NCBI RefSeq assembly: GCF_902499335.1
Contig: NZ_CABVQK010000006.1
Location: forward strand, 186,001 to 250,000
Length of the DNA: 64,000 nt
Direction of reading: 5' to 3'
Source: Burkholderia lata
GTDB taxonomy: Bacteria > Pseudomonadota > Gammaproteobacteria > Burkholderiales > Burkholderiaceae
The position numbers and the translations under genes were made by a program. Positions 34,430 through 43,504 of this stretch are shown here, piece after piece (the first letter of the stretch is position 1; each line of letters begins with the position of its first letter). The notes beneath the pieces were generated by a model. It was not told where the DNA came from. It saw only the letters and a list, made by a program, of their open reading frames with translations, and made no database searches.

Positions 34430-35422
34430 ATGCGAGCCCTGTTGATCGATCGCGTCGGTCATTCCGACGCTTTCCGGATGGCCGACGTGCCGGCACCGAC
34501 GCCGGGCCCCGGCGACGTGCTGATCCGCGTCGCGTACGCAGGCGTCAATCCTGCCGACTGGAAATGCCGCGAAGGCCACCTCGGCGCATTCATGCAATAC
34601 ACGTTTCCGTTCGTGATCGGCTTCGACGCGGCGGGCGTGGTCGAAGCGGTCGGCGACGGCGTCGACGGTTTCGCGCCCGGCATGCGTGTGTTCGCGCAGA
34701 CCGACGTCGGCGCGGGGCGCTGGGGCGCGTATGCGGAATACGTGGCCGTGCGGCACGACTCGGTCGTGCGCGTGCCCGACGCGGTGAGCCTGGCGGAAGC
34801 CGCCACGGTGCCGACGCCCGCGCTTGCCGCGTGGGCCGGCCTGTTCGACGACGGCGGGTTGCAGGCGGGCAAGACCGTGCTGGTGCACGGCGGCGCGGGC
34901 GCGGTCGGCATGTTCGCGATCCAGCTCGCGGTGCAGGCCGGCGCGCGCGTCGCGGCGACGTGTTCGGCGCGCAACCGCGAGACGGTCGAATCGCTGGGCG
35001 CGGCGGCCAGCATCGACTATCGCGCGCAGGACATCGCCGCGGCGCTGCGCGCATGGGCGCCCGGCGGTGTCGACCTCGTGCTCGACGCGGTCGGCGGCGA
35101 CACGCTGCCCGATGCGCTCGACCTGCTGGCGCCGGGCGGCACGCTGGTGAACATCATGACGCTCGCGGCCGGCGATGCGGAGCGGCTCGCCGCGACGGCG
35201 GCCGAAGCTGCACGACGCGGCCTGCGCACCGCGATGACCTACAGCCGGATGCCGAGCGGCGACACGCTCGGCCGGATCGCGACGCAACTCGAGCAGCGCA
35301 CGCTGCGCGTGCCGCGTTTCGATCGCTTCCCGCTCGAACAGGCGGCCCGCGCACTCGATCTCGTTCAAACGGGCGAGGCGAAAACGAAGCTGGTGCTTCA
35401 TGTTGCGGATATCGCCCGCTGA
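34430..35422 (+). CDS. NADPH:quinone oxidoreductase-like zinc-free MDR protein
   Basis: A 330-aa medium-chain dehydrogenase/reductase without zinc ligands. The N-terminal GroES-like half includes VAYAGVNPADWKCREG. The cofactor motif is VLVHGGAGAVGMFAIQLAV (A-x-x-G-x-x-G), and SARNRETVESLGA suggests NADPH preference. Such enzymes reduce quinones or enones. ATG 34430 follows CTGGAG. Third gene of the AraC-linked unit; a role in reducing an unsaturated ring ketone would fit but is inferred. Confidence 0.88.
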   Translation: MRALLIDRVGHSDAFRMADVPAPTPGPGDVLIRVAYAGVNPADWKCREGHLGAFMQYTFPFVIGFDAAGVVEAVGDGVDGFAPGMRVFAQTDVGAGRWGAYAEYVAVRHDSVVRVPDAVSLAEAATVPTPALAAWAGLFDDGGLQAGKTVLVHGGAGAVGMFAIQLAVQAGARVAATCSARNRETVESLGAAASIDYRAQDIAAALRAWAPGGVDLVLDAVGGDTLPDALDLLAPGGTLVNIMTLAAGDAERLAATAAEAARRGLRTAMTYSRMPSGDTLGRIATQLEQRTLRVPRFDRFPLEQAARALDLVQTGEAKTKLVLHVADIAR

Positions 35423-35453
35423 GCGGCCCGCACGCACATCACAGGAGACAACG

Positions 35454-36329
35454 ATGACCGATACCCGAACCGGCGTACTGGCCGGCAAGTGCGCGCTCGT
35501 GACGGGCGCAAGCCGCGGCATTGGCCGTGCGATCGCGCAGCGCCTCGCATCGGAAGGCGCGACCGTCGTCGTGACGGCGCGCAGCCTCGTGCAATCGGCG
35601 ACGACCGCCGGCACGCTCGCCGAAACGGTTGCGCTGATCGAGCAGGCCGGCGGCCGTGCGATCGCGGTTGCGGCCGACCTGTCGAACGCGGCCGAGCGCG
35701 ATGCGCTCGTCGGGCGCGCGGCGCAGGCGGCCGGCGGCCTCGACATCCTCGTCAACAACGCGGGCGTGGCCGACTACGCCTGCGTCGACGCGATGCCGAT
35801 GACGATGTTCGACACGACGATCGAACACTATCTGCGGATTCCGTTCGCGCTGGCACAAGCCGCGATCCCGTTGATGCGCGCACGCGGCGCCGGCTGGATC
35901 GTGAACGTCGGCTCGGTGACGGCGCTGCCGCCGCTGCGGCCGTTCGACGATTTCTCGCGTGCGGGCGGCGCGACCGTCTATGCGGCGGTGAAGGCGGCAC
36001 TGTCGCGCTTCACGCAGGGGCTCGCGGCCGAACTCGAAGCCGACGGGATCGCGGTGAATCTCGTCGCGCCGAGCACGGCGATCCGCACGCCGGGCGCCGC
36101 GCGCTACATCCCCGAAGGCTATCCGACCGAGGACGTCGCTTACCTCGCCGAAACCGCGCTCGCGCTGTGCAGCCTGCCGGCGCGCGAACGCACGGGCCTC
36201 GTCACGCACAGCCTGCATTTCCCGCTCGCGCAGCAGTTCGCGGTGCGCTCGCTCGACGGCCGCACGGCGCTGCCGCCGCCGGTGATTCCCGCGTATGCGC
36301 ATCCCCACATCGACCCGACAGGACTCTGA
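35454..36329 (+). CDS. short-chain dehydrogenase/reductase (SDR)
   Basis: A 291-aa SDR with TGASRGIGRA (~residues 17-26), NNAGVAD (~100), Ser in VGSVTAL and YAAVK (~176-180). It has a longer C-terminal tail (VRSLDGRTALPPPVIPAYAH) than usual. ATG 35454 follows ACAGGAGA. It lies between the MDR gene and a second SDR 5 bases downstream, hence co-transcribed. Confidence 0.9.
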   Translation: MTDTRTGVLAGKCALVTGASRGIGRAIAQRLASEGATVVVTARSLVQSATTAGTLAETVALIEQAGGRAIAVAADLSNAAERDALVGRAAQAAGGLDILVNNAGVADYACVDAMPMTMFDTTIEHYLRIPFALAQAAIPLMRARGAGWIVNVGSVTALPPLRPFDDFSRAGGATVYAAVKAALSRFTQGLAAELEADGIAVNLVAPSTAIRTPGAARYIPEGYPTEDVAYLAETALALCSLPARERTGLVTHSLHFPLAQQFAVRSLDGRTALPPPVIPAYAHPHIDPTGL

Positions 36330-36334
36330 TTGAT

Positions 36335-37159
36335 ATGACGAACTCGATTCGCTTCGACGGCGGCACCGCCGTGATCACCGGCGCGGCCAGCGGCATCGGC
36401 AGCGGGCTCGCGCGCCACGCAGCCGGGCTCGGCATGCGCGTCGTGCTCGCCGATCTCGACCCGGTAAAGCTCGAAGCATTCGCCGCGACGCTCGACGCCG
36501 ACGTCCTGTGCGTGCCGACCGACGTCAGCCGGCCGGAAGCCGTCGACGCGCTGGCGGAGGCGGCCTGGCAGCGCTTCGGCGGCGTCGACCTGCTGTTCAA
36601 CAACGCGGGCGTGATGGCGACCGGCTTCACCTGGGAAATCACGCCGGAACGCTTCGAGCGCAGCTTCGCGATCAACGTGCACGGCGTGCTGAACGGGATC
36701 CGCAGCTTCGTGCCGAGGATGCTCGAACGCAACGTGCCGGCGCGCGTCGTGAATACCGCGTCGGTCGGCGGGTTCCTGCCGAGCCCGCTGATGTCGCCTT
36801 ACTCGGCGACGAAATTTGCGGTGGTTGCGCTGACCGAATCGCTGTATGGAGAACTGAAGATGTTGGGTGCGCCGGTCGGCGTGTCGTTGCTTGCACCGGG
36901 CCCCGTGCAGTCGGGCATCTTCAATGATCCGTTCGGCGCGGCGCACGACCGGCCCGAGGTGCGCGGCTTCGTCGACACGATGCGCTCGATGCTGAACGCG
37001 CACGGGCTCACGCCCGACGCGTTCGCCGAGCGGGTGTTCGACGGCATCCGTGCAGGGCGCTACTGGCTGATTCCGCAACCGGAGACGATCGACGGCGCGC
37101 TGCAGCGGCGCACCGACGACATCCTCGATTCACGCGATCCGTCGTTGCCGTCGTTCTGA
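36335..37159 (+). CDS. short-chain dehydrogenase/reductase (SDR)
   Basis: A 274-aa SDR: TGAASGIGSG near the N-terminus, NNAGVM (~85), Ser in TASVGGF and YSATK (~150). The C-terminal part (GVSLLAPGPVQSGIF ... PDAFAERVFDGIRAGRYWL) resembles SDRs acting on hydrophobic or steroid-like alcohols. It is the last gene of the unit and is followed by a 10-bp GC-rich hairpin. Confidence 0.9.
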   Translation: MTNSIRFDGGTAVITGAASGIGSGLARHAAGLGMRVVLADLDPVKLEAFAATLDADVLCVPTDVSRPEAVDALAEAAWQRFGGVDLLFNNAGVMATGFTWEITPERFERSFAINVHGVLNGIRSFVPRMLERNVPARVVNTASVGGFLPSPLMSPYSATKFAVVALTESLYGELKMLGAPVGVSLLAPGPVQSGIFNDPFGAAHDRPEVRGFVDTMRSMLNAHGLTPDAFAERVFDGIRAGRYWLIPQPETIDGALQRRTDDILDSRDPSLPSF

Positions 37160-37162
37160 GGG

Positions 37163-37185
37163 CCGGGCGCGGCAGCCGCGCCCGG
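37163..37185. terminator. hairpin between SDR and small secreted gene
   Basis: CCGGGCGCGG (37163-37172) pairs with CCGCGCCCGG (37176-37185), loop CAG. It starts 3 bases after the SDR stop and precedes the convergent small gene. There is no T-run. Confidence 0.5.
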
Positions 37186-37194
37186 CGCGTACCG

Positions 37195-37443
37195 TCACAT
37201 GTGCGTACCGGAATGCGTGCGGCCGCTCGGGTCGCCGCCGCGATCGGGTGGCGTATTGTTCTGATCGATCTTCGCGAGCACGAAGCCGGCGTGCGGCAAC
37301 GCGCCGGGTGAGCGGTGCGTTGCTTGCGCGACGGCGTCGTGGGGCGACGCGGCGGGAAAACCGGATGACGTCACGCCCGGTTGAGCGAACGCCGAAAGGG
37401 AAGCGGCCGCCAGGGCGGCGGCGACGATCGCGTGCGATTTCAT
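37195..37443 (-). CDS. small secreted hypothetical protein
   Basis: An 82-aa protein with a clear signal peptide (MKSHAIVAAALAAASLSAFA, cleavage after AFA). The mature part is short, Pro/Gly/His-rich (PSGRTHSGTHM at the end), probably periplasmic. A GGAG ribosome site lies just upstream of the ATG. No family recognised. Confidence 0.6.
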   Translation of the reverse strand: MKSHAIVAAALAAASLSAFAQPGVTSSGFPAASPHDAVAQATHRSPGALPHAGFVLAKIDQNNTPPDRGGDPSGRTHSGTHM

Positions 37444-37560
37444 GGTGGCTCCTTCACGACTGACTACGGGACAACGTAATCAGTCTAGGGCGCGAAACTT
37501 AACGCGACGTGAAGGTGTGGTGCGGCGCGGATGACGGAATGTTCATGCGCGCCGCGACGT

Positions 37561-38553
37561 TCATGCCGGCGCCGACACCAGCGCGCAGAAGTTCTCGAGA
37601 TCGACGTTGCCGCCGCTGATCAGCACGCCCACGCGCTTGCCCTGCAGCACGTCCTTCATCCGTCGCACGGCGGCGAACGACAGGCAGCCGGTCGGTTCGA
37701 CCACAATCTTCATACGCGTGGCGAAGAAGCGCATGCAGTCGATCAATTCCGCGTCCGTTGCGGTCAGGATGTCGTCGACGTCGCGGCGGATGATCGGGAA
37801 GGTCAGGTTGCCGAGGTGCTGTGTCTGCGCGCCGTCGGCGATCGTGCGCGGCGTGTCGATATGCACGATCGCGCCGGAGCGGAACGATTGCTGGCCGTCG
37901 TTGCCGGCTTCCGGCTCGACACCGTACAGCGTCGCTTTCGGCGACAGCGCGCGCGTGGCGAGCGCGGTACCCGACAGCAGCCCGCCGCCGCCGAGCGGCG
38001 TGAATACCGCGTCGAGCGGGCCGACTTCGTCGAACAGTTCCTTGGCCGCCGTGCCCTGGCCGGCGATCACGTCCGGGTGGTCGTAGGGCGGGATCAGCGT
38101 GAGCCCGTGCTGTGCCGCGAGATCGCGCCCGATCTGCTCGCGATCCTCGGTGTAGCGGTCGTAGGTCACGACCTTGCCGCCGTAGCCGCGCGTCGCGGCC
38201 ATTTTCGCGGCCGGTGCATCCTGCGGCATCACGATCGTCGCGGGAATGCCGAGCATGCGCGCCGACAGCGCGATCGCCTGCGCATGGTTGCCGGACGAGA
38301 ACGCGACGACGCCGTTGCGGCGCTGCTCCGCGTCGAAGCGCGACAGCGCGTTGAACGCGCCGCGGAACTTGAATGCGCCCATGCGCTGCAGGTTCTCGCA
38401 CTTGAAGAACACCTGCGCGCCGAGCGCTTCGTCGATCGTCCGCGACGTCATCACCGGCGTGCGGTGCGCATGGCCTTCGAGCCGCGCCGCGGCAGCGGCA
38501 ACGTCGTCGTACGTGGGGAGAGTCGGAGAGTTCATGGGTTGCCCGGTGGTCAT
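37561..38553 (-). CDS. PLP-dependent threo-3-hydroxyaspartate ammonia-lyase/serine-threonine dehydratase type
   Basis: A 330-aa fold-type II PLP enzyme. The PLP lysine lies in RMGAFKFRGAFNAL, the cofactor loops in FSSGNHAQAIA and TPLGGGGLLSGTA, and the C-terminal loop in LISGGNVDLENF. Its small size, without ACT domains, and the LPTYDDVAAAAARLEGHAHR start match 3-hydroxyaspartate ammonia-lyase/serine racemase-like proteins. The start could also be the ATG at 38535, as neither has a clear ribosome site. The YheO-type regulator lies 43 bases upstream on the same strand and probably controls it. Confidence 0.87.
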   Translation of the reverse strand: MTTGQPMNSPTLPTYDDVAAAAARLEGHAHRTPVMTSRTIDEALGAQVFFKCENLQRMGAFKFRGAFNALSRFDAEQRRNGVVAFSSGNHAQAIALSARMLGIPATIVMPQDAPAAKMAATRGYGGKVVTYDRYTEDREQIGRDLAAQHGLTLIPPYDHPDVIAGQGTAAKELFDEVGPLDAVFTPLGGGGLLSGTALATRALSPKATLYGVEPEAGNDGQQSFRSGAIVHIDTPRTIADGAQTQHLGNLTFPIIRRDVDDILTATDAELIDCMRFFATRMKIVVEPTGCLSFAAVRRMKDVLQGKRVGVLISGGNVDLENFCALVSAPA

Positions 38554-38596
38554 GAAAATCGGTCAGCAGGAAAGCAGCGCGAGTATCGCGCTTGCG

Positions 38597-39235
38597 CTAT
38601 TTCGCATCGTTGTAGACGGTCGCGCGCGAGACGCCGAGATGCTGCGACACGATCTCCATCGCGCGGCGCACTTCGAGGAAACCGTCAGCCTTCAGCGTCT
38701 GCATCAGCTCGCGGCGCTGGTCGGTCTTCAGTTCGCGCGGCGTCGTCGCGAGGCGCATCGCGAACGCGTCGATGCGTTGCCGGATCGCATCCGCGCCGGC
38801 CGGGTCGAGCGTTTCGGCGATGGCTTCGCTGTCCGTGCTGCAGAACTGGTTCAGCATGCCCTGGAAGCCGCGGAATAGCGTGACGTCGGCATTCAGGCAC
38901 AGCGCGGCCACATAGCGGCCGGTCGAATCCTTGATGCCGATCGACGTGCTTTTCGCGGTGCGGCCGTCGGCGAAGCGGTTCGGGTAGTTCGCGAGCACGG
39001 GCGGGAAATCGTCGTCCGCGATGCGGGCGAGGCCGAGCTCGGTCGCGGGATCGCCGACTGCGCGCCCCGACAGGTTGTTGTGGATCGCGAGGATCGCGTG
39101 CTTCGGCGTGCGCAGGTCGTGGACCACGACCTCGGTGAACGGCGCGAACATCGCGCCGAGCCCTTCGGCAATGCGCTGAACCTGTTCGATCAGCGATGCC
39201 TGCTCGGACAGCACGAGTTTCCGGGTGGTGGTCAT
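38597..39235 (-). CDS. YheO/DauR-like transcriptional regulator
   Basis: A 212-aa regulator. The N-terminal PAS-like YheO domain spans about residues 15-130 (FAPFTEVVVHDLRTPKHAILAI ... STSIGIKDSTGRYVAALCLN). The C-terminal helix-turn-helix (LMQTLKADGFLEVRRAMEIVSQHLGVSRATVY) is at ~170-208. DauR-type proteins regulate amino-acid catabolism genes. It is transcribed ahead of the PLP lyase, with 43 bases between. ATG 39235 was chosen because conserved sequence begins there. Confidence 0.88.
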   Translation of the reverse strand: MTTTRKLVLSEQASLIEQVQRIAEGLGAMFAPFTEVVVHDLRTPKHAILAIHNNLSGRAVGDPATELGLARIADDDFPPVLANYPNRFADGRTAKSTSIGIKDSTGRYVAALCLNADVTLFRGFQGMLNQFCSTDSEAIAETLDPAGADAIRQRIDAFAMRLATTPRELKTDQRRELMQTLKADGFLEVRRAMEIVSQHLGVSRATVYNDAK

Positions 39236-39297
39236 GATGGTTTCGCGTTCAGGTTTCGGATCGAGGCGACGGCTTCGGGAACGGGGCAACCGGCGTG

Positions 39298-39801
39298 TTA
39301 CTCACCGTCCGCGGCTTCCGGCCGCGTGATGTCGGCGAGCAGCGGTTGCGCGATCCGCACGTAGTCGGCCGCGTCGAGCACGACGGAGCGGTCGAGGCGG
39401 CCCGCGTTGAAGGCGATCTCGGTGTTGCGTTCGACCAGTACCGGATCGACGACGAGCGTCACGCTGGGGTCGAACACGAACGGCGGCACGGCGCCCATCA
39501 CGCAGCGCGTGACGGTGGCCGCGAGGTCGGGCGACGCGAGCGTTGCCTTGCGGCGGCCGACCGCATCGGCGACCTTGCGGAAATCGATCTTCAGATGGCC
39601 GGGAATCACCGCGAGCGCGGTGGCGTCGCCGCCATCCTTGAACGTGCAGAGCATCGCTTTCGCGCCCTGTTCGGGGCGTGTACCGCGCAGCGCGGCAATC
39701 GCGTCGGATTTCCCTTCGGCCGGATGCTCCAGCACGCGGAATCGTGCGCCGGACGTAACCAGCAGATCGCAAAGCGTGTCGAAAACGGGGTGGTCGCTCA
39801 T
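39298..39801 (-). CDS. YbaK/ProX-type aminoacyl-tRNA deacylase-like protein
   Basis: A 167-aa YbaK-domain protein: FRVLEHPAEGKSDAIAALRG, AKAMLCTFKDGG (the Lys region used in trans-editing), then GAVPPFVFDPSVTLVVDP. These proteins hydrolyse mischarged aminoacyl-tRNAs. It lies 62 bases upstream of the regulator gene on the same strand, perhaps co-transcribed. The specific tRNA is unknown. Confidence 0.85.
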   Translation of the reverse strand: MSDHPVFDTLCDLLVTSGARFRVLEHPAEGKSDAIAALRGTRPEQGAKAMLCTFKDGGDATALAVIPGHLKIDFRKVADAVGRRKATLASPDLAATVTRCVMGAVPPFVFDPSVTLVVDPVLVERNTEIAFNAGRLDRSVVLDAADYVRIAQPLLADITRPEAADGE

Positions 39802-40056
39802 GTCGCTCCGGGCAAATGGGGCCGGGGAATCGAGGCGCGCTCGGGTTCGAATGCTTCAGCGTGCCGGTCGATGGATTGTCCAATTATAGACGTTTTGTCA
39901 TGAGTGTGGCAAAGGGGCGGGAGGCCGGGGAGTGGAGCGAGTGGCGGGCGAAAAGGGGCTCGTCGAAAAATGGGGCGTTGCGGAATGGGGCGGGGCGGTG
40001 ATCGCGACGACGCCGTCGTGCCGCCGGCTGCGACGGGAACGCGCGACCGCCCGCCG

Positions 40057-41418
40057 TTACTTCGTCAATCCTCGTTCCTCCCATCGGTCCCACGTCTTCA
40101 GTGCCTGACGGGCCACCCTGCCGAACAGAAACGACAGGGTGTCGCTCTTCATCGACATCGATTTCCTGTTCACGATCCAGAAGTCCGTCAAGGCCGATTG
40201 CTTTCCGCTCAGCAGATCCGCGATCGTTCGGCCGTTGAGGTGTGTCAAGGCGACGCCATGACCGAAGCATCCGCCCGAGTAGATGATGCGTTCGTCATCG
40301 ACGAAACCGATCTCCGGAACCATGTCCATCGTCACCGAAACCGGGCCGCCCCATCGGTAGTCGATGCGCGTGTTTCGTAGCTGCGGGTAGATCCATTTCA
40401 GGTGCTCCTCGCAATGCCGCCACGCCGCGGGGGCCGGCGTTTCTTCCGTGGCATCCGTCCTGTAGCTGATCGCATCCCCGCCTCCCATGAGAATGCGACC
40501 ATCGGCCGTCGGCCGGAAATAGTGCAGCATCTGCCGGTTGTCGCCGAAGGACTGTCGTTCCTTCCAGCCGATGCTTTCCCATTGCGCATCGCTCAAGGGT
40601 TCGGTGACGACCTGATACGTCCAGAGCGGATACTGGCGCGTCTTCAGCTTCGACGAGCCGGGAACCTGGCGAGAATAGGCATTCGTCGCCACGACGATCC
40701 TGTCCGCCTCGATCCGGCCGTGCGGCGTCGCGATGCGTACCGCCAATCGCGTTCTTTCCAGGCTCGTGACGGGTGTCAGCTCGTAGATCGAGACCCCGCT
40801 CGACATCGCCAGGGCCTTCAGCGACCGGACCTGCTTGCACGGGTCGAGATACCCGGTGTCCGACTCGTAGATGCCGCCTGCGAAGCGTTCGGAATGGAAG
40901 TCCTGCTGGAACTGGTGCGCGTCGTGCCACACCATGTCCGTGTCGATACCCAGCTGCTGGAACAATTCAAACGTCTTCTGCATGCGGCCCAATTGCTGTT
41001 TCGTGTAGCTCGCGCGAACCAGGCCGCCATGGCAGTAGTCGGACTGAAAGCCGTGTTGGTCGATGAGCTGCCGGGTGTGCGCCACGGCGAGCTTCAGGTA
41101 GTGATGGGCATCGACCATCTTTTGCTTGCCCCAGCGCAGCACGACCATTTCCGGCTCCAGGCCGAACATCTTCGTGCTGAACCCGGCGTTGCGACCGCTG
41201 GCGCCGAATCCCACGATGGCGGCTTCCAGCACGACGACTCGGGCGTTGGGATTGTCCTTCTTGAATTGAAACGCGGTGTTCAGCCCGGTGAAGCCGCCAC
41301 CGATGATGGCGACATCGACCTTGAGATCCCCGATCAGCGACGGGTTGGGCGCATATTCTCCGTAGGCTTGCTGCCAGAATGACCTGGCCTGCAGCGGTGA
41401 TGTTGGGTCGAATGCCAT
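40057..41418 (-). CDS. FAD-dependent amine/amino-acid oxidoreductase (DadA/PuuB-like)
   Basis: A 453-aa DAO-family flavoprotein. The FAD-binding motif is VDVAIIGGGFTGLNTAFQFKKD (G-x-G-x-x-G), followed by GFGASGRNAGFSTKM and a C-terminal YSGGCFGHGVALTHLNG. PuuB and related enzymes oxidise gamma-glutamylpolyamines or similar secondary amines. ATG 41418 is used; an in-frame GTG at 41430 is possible, as neither has a strong ribosome site. A helical protein and a TetR gene lie upstream, suggesting a small regulated unit. Confidence 0.87.
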   Translation of the reverse strand: MAFDPTSPLQARSFWQQAYGEYAPNPSLIGDLKVDVAIIGGGFTGLNTAFQFKKDNPNARVVVLEAAIVGFGASGRNAGFSTKMFGLEPEMVVLRWGKQKMVDAHHYLKLAVAHTRQLIDQHGFQSDYCHGGLVRASYTKQQLGRMQKTFELFQQLGIDTDMVWHDAHQFQQDFHSERFAGGIYESDTGYLDPCKQVRSLKALAMSSGVSIYELTPVTSLERTRLAVRIATPHGRIEADRIVVATNAYSRQVPGSSKLKTRQYPLWTYQVVTEPLSDAQWESIGWKERQSFGDNRQMLHYFRPTADGRILMGGGDAISYRTDATEETPAPAAWRHCEEHLKWIYPQLRNTRIDYRWGGPVSVTMDMVPEIGFVDDERIIYSGGCFGHGVALTHLNGRTIADLLSGKQSALTDFWIVNRKSMSMKSDTLSFLFGRVARQALKTWDRWEERGLTK

Positions 41419-41504
41419 GACGATGCTCACATGTGGGGAGATCCGGTCGCCGCTCCACGAATGACGGTGAGGGCGCAGCGGTCGATTTCACGGGTTATAA
41501 GGGC

Positions 41505-42020
41505 TCACACTTGTTGATTTCGGCTATTGATTTCGGTATCCATAATAATTTTCTCGTTCTGAAGAATGAACGCGTCGACGCGGCTTGCCAGCACCGCATC
41601 ATCGCCATCCAGTGAGCGCCTCATCATGTCGATCTGGAATTCCTCCTGATCGACCATGTAGTCGAGAAAGGCACGCACATCGGAAGGGCCGATGTCTCGA
41701 AGCCGACGCAACACTTCGCAGTAGGCGATAGTCTCCGCGTAGACGTACTTCAGGAGCGGCGTCAGCAGGCTCGTCGGGACTGAACCCACCACCCAGGCCT
41801 TCACCCGCGTGGTCAACGAGGGCGTAGCATCCATCCCCCAGCGCGTTGCCGCGGCGTGGTAAATCGGCGCATTGAACGCTTCCAGTTTCAGGTAGGCGGC
41901 CCAAAGTCGCTGGCGCGGATCACCGTCGAGGCGCCCCGCAAGTCTCCCAATGGCGCGCAAGGCGAACGCGCGGTTCTGGATCTCGTAGTGAAATCCGGCG
42001 GTGAATGCGTTGGTCGGCAT
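41505..42020 (-). CDS. hypothetical helical protein, possible ferritin-like fold
   Basis: A 171-aa protein, mostly alpha-helical by sequence. Glu and His are spaced as in di-iron four-helix proteins (KLEAFNAPIYH ... YAETIAYCEVLRRL ... VDQEEFQIDMM). Ferritin-like is an inference from this E...E-x-x-H-like spacing, not a family match. The start at 42020 is taken as MPTNAFTAGFHYEIQ; an upstream ATG at 42077 is less likely. It precedes the FAD oxidoreductase on the same strand. Confidence 0.65.
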   Translation of the reverse strand: MPTNAFTAGFHYEIQNRAFALRAIGRLAGRLDGDPRQRLWAAYLKLEAFNAPIYHAAATRWGMDATPSLTTRVKAWVVGSVPTSLLTPLLKYVYAETIAYCEVLRRLRDIGPSDVRAFLDYMVDQEEFQIDMMRRSLDGDDAVLASRVDAFILQNEKIIMDTEINSRNQQV

Positions 42021-42695
42021 CAAGATATCCCGCTCATTTAAGGCCGGCGCTTGGCAGGAAAAGCGGTTCCCTGCCATGCCGGCATGTCGGTCGATTCGAG
42101 TGATAGAAAAGCAATCCTAAAAATTAAGGTCTGGCATCCATCAATGGCCGGAACGATGGGTTGGGTACTCGACCGCTGGAAACGCTGTCAGCCTCGCGCT
42201 CGACAACTCCGTACCGCGTCCCGCGAGGAAAGTGATCCTTGTGAGCCCGTGTGCGTGGTGTCGGGCAATCTGCCCCGTATGCAATACGCCGGTGCGTAAC
42301 GACGATAATATGTCACGTGACCTATTTGTGCAACATCGGCGATGAACGTGCACCGATGCTTGAGACGGGCGCCGAACGAGTCGCATGTACGCTCGCCGAT
42401 GGATACCGTCTCGTCTCCGCGATTCGGAAACCTGCGTAGAATGTCGCCGTCAGGTTCGGCATCTCGGCTTCCACAATGGACCGGTGCCTGGAAGCCGACG
42501 GCAAATGCAGGTCGATCGACACGACCCAGTGTCAGGCATCGATGCTTCGCAATATCCGGTCGACCAACCTATATCCCGGTTACCCGTGTACCGAGCGGGC
42601 GCGGTGCGGTCGGTATGCGGCCGGGCATGAGCGGCGCCGACGCGTCATCAGCACCATTGCCCGGGCATTCGCTCACAGGGCAGCAGGAGGAATTC
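42021..42695. other. intergenic region between divergent helical-protein and TetR genes
   Basis: A 675-base gap, long for this genome. No open frame has recognisable protein, although the TetR frame stays open through it. Part of it (42.09-42.14 kb and around 42.30 kb) is relatively AT-rich, as expected for promoters. A 10-bp palindrome, GTCACGTGAC, lies at 42314-42323 and is a possible regulator site. No promoter pair was assigned. Confidence 0.4.
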
Positions 42696-43316
42696 GTGAA
42701 GAGGGCGGTTCTCGATAACGGACGCGTCTTGACCGAACGCGGCAAGAACACCGTGAACAAAATTATGGCCAGTGCGATCGAGATCTTCGTCGTCGAAGGC
42801 TACGGCGGGCTGACCATGCGGAAGGTCGCGGCAAAAGCGGGACTGGCGCTGTCGAACCTGCAGCACTACTTCCCCACGCGCGAAGACATCTTCGAAGCCA
42901 TCCTTTTCGCGACGCGGGAGGCGTATGCCAATACGTACGACAGCGTGCGTGCGGACACGTCGCTGACACCCGAAGGCCGTCTGGAGAAAGTGGTCCGACT
43001 GTTGCTCGAAGACGGAAAGCAGCCCAAGACCCAAAGCCTGTTCGTGAACTTCTGGGCACTGGCCCAGACGCAAGAGTTCGCGCGGAAAATGCTCGAAGAG
43101 GGATACGGGTTTCAACGCGGCGTGATCGCCGGATTCATCGAAGCCGTGAACCCGGCGCTGTCACAAGCAGCGCTCACCAGGCGAGCTGCACTGGTCACGG
43201 CGCAGATCGAAGGGCTTATCGTGCTGATACCGCAAAGAAATCGGTTCCCGTCGGATATCAAGGGAATTGAGGACGATGTGGTGATGGCCATTCTGGCGTT
43301 GGCCAAGGCGCCATGA
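42696..43316 (+). CDS. TetR-family transcriptional regulator
   Basis: A 206-aa TetR regulator. The helix-turn-helix is IMASAIEIFVVEGYGGLTMR KVAAKAGLALSNLQHYFPTRED (start near residue 17). The C-terminal ligand domain is helical (FVNFWALAQTQEFARKMLEEGY). The GTG at 42696 is the start: GCAGGAGG lies 5 bases upstream, while in-frame ATGs at 42615 and 42627 have no such site. It is divergent from the helical protein and FAD oxidoreductase genes and probably represses them. Confidence 0.9.
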   Translation: MKRAVLDNGRVLTERGKNTVNKIMASAIEIFVVEGYGGLTMRKVAAKAGLALSNLQHYFPTREDIFEAILFATREAYANTYDSVRADTSLTPEGRLEKVVRLLLEDGKQPKTQSLFVNFWALAQTQEFARKMLEEGYGFQRGVIAGFIEAVNPALSQAALTRRAALVTAQIEGLIVLIPQRNRFPSDIKGIEDDVVMAILALAKAP

Positions 43317-43504
43317 GTTGAATCGCTGCGGTGGCTCGGTGTCGGCCCGGTGCAGTGCGTCGATGTGGCCGCTTCCGTCGTTGAAGATCGATCGCTATGG
43401 TGCCGAGGCAGCGCTTCCATCGCCACACATCATTCCGTGCCCGCCCGCCGACAACTCCAAATATCAACAGGTGGCTGAGAACATGCCCAGGCGAGATACC
43501 GGCG

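Noticed and set aside
42314-42323. GTCACGTGAC palindrome as a firm regulator site
   Set aside because: A single 10-bp palindrome is too short to call on its own; it is only mentioned as a candidate.
42342-42695. Extended N-terminus for the TetR gene
   Set aside because: The extra residues are low-complexity and lack homology; a strong GGAGG lies 5 bases before GTG 42696.
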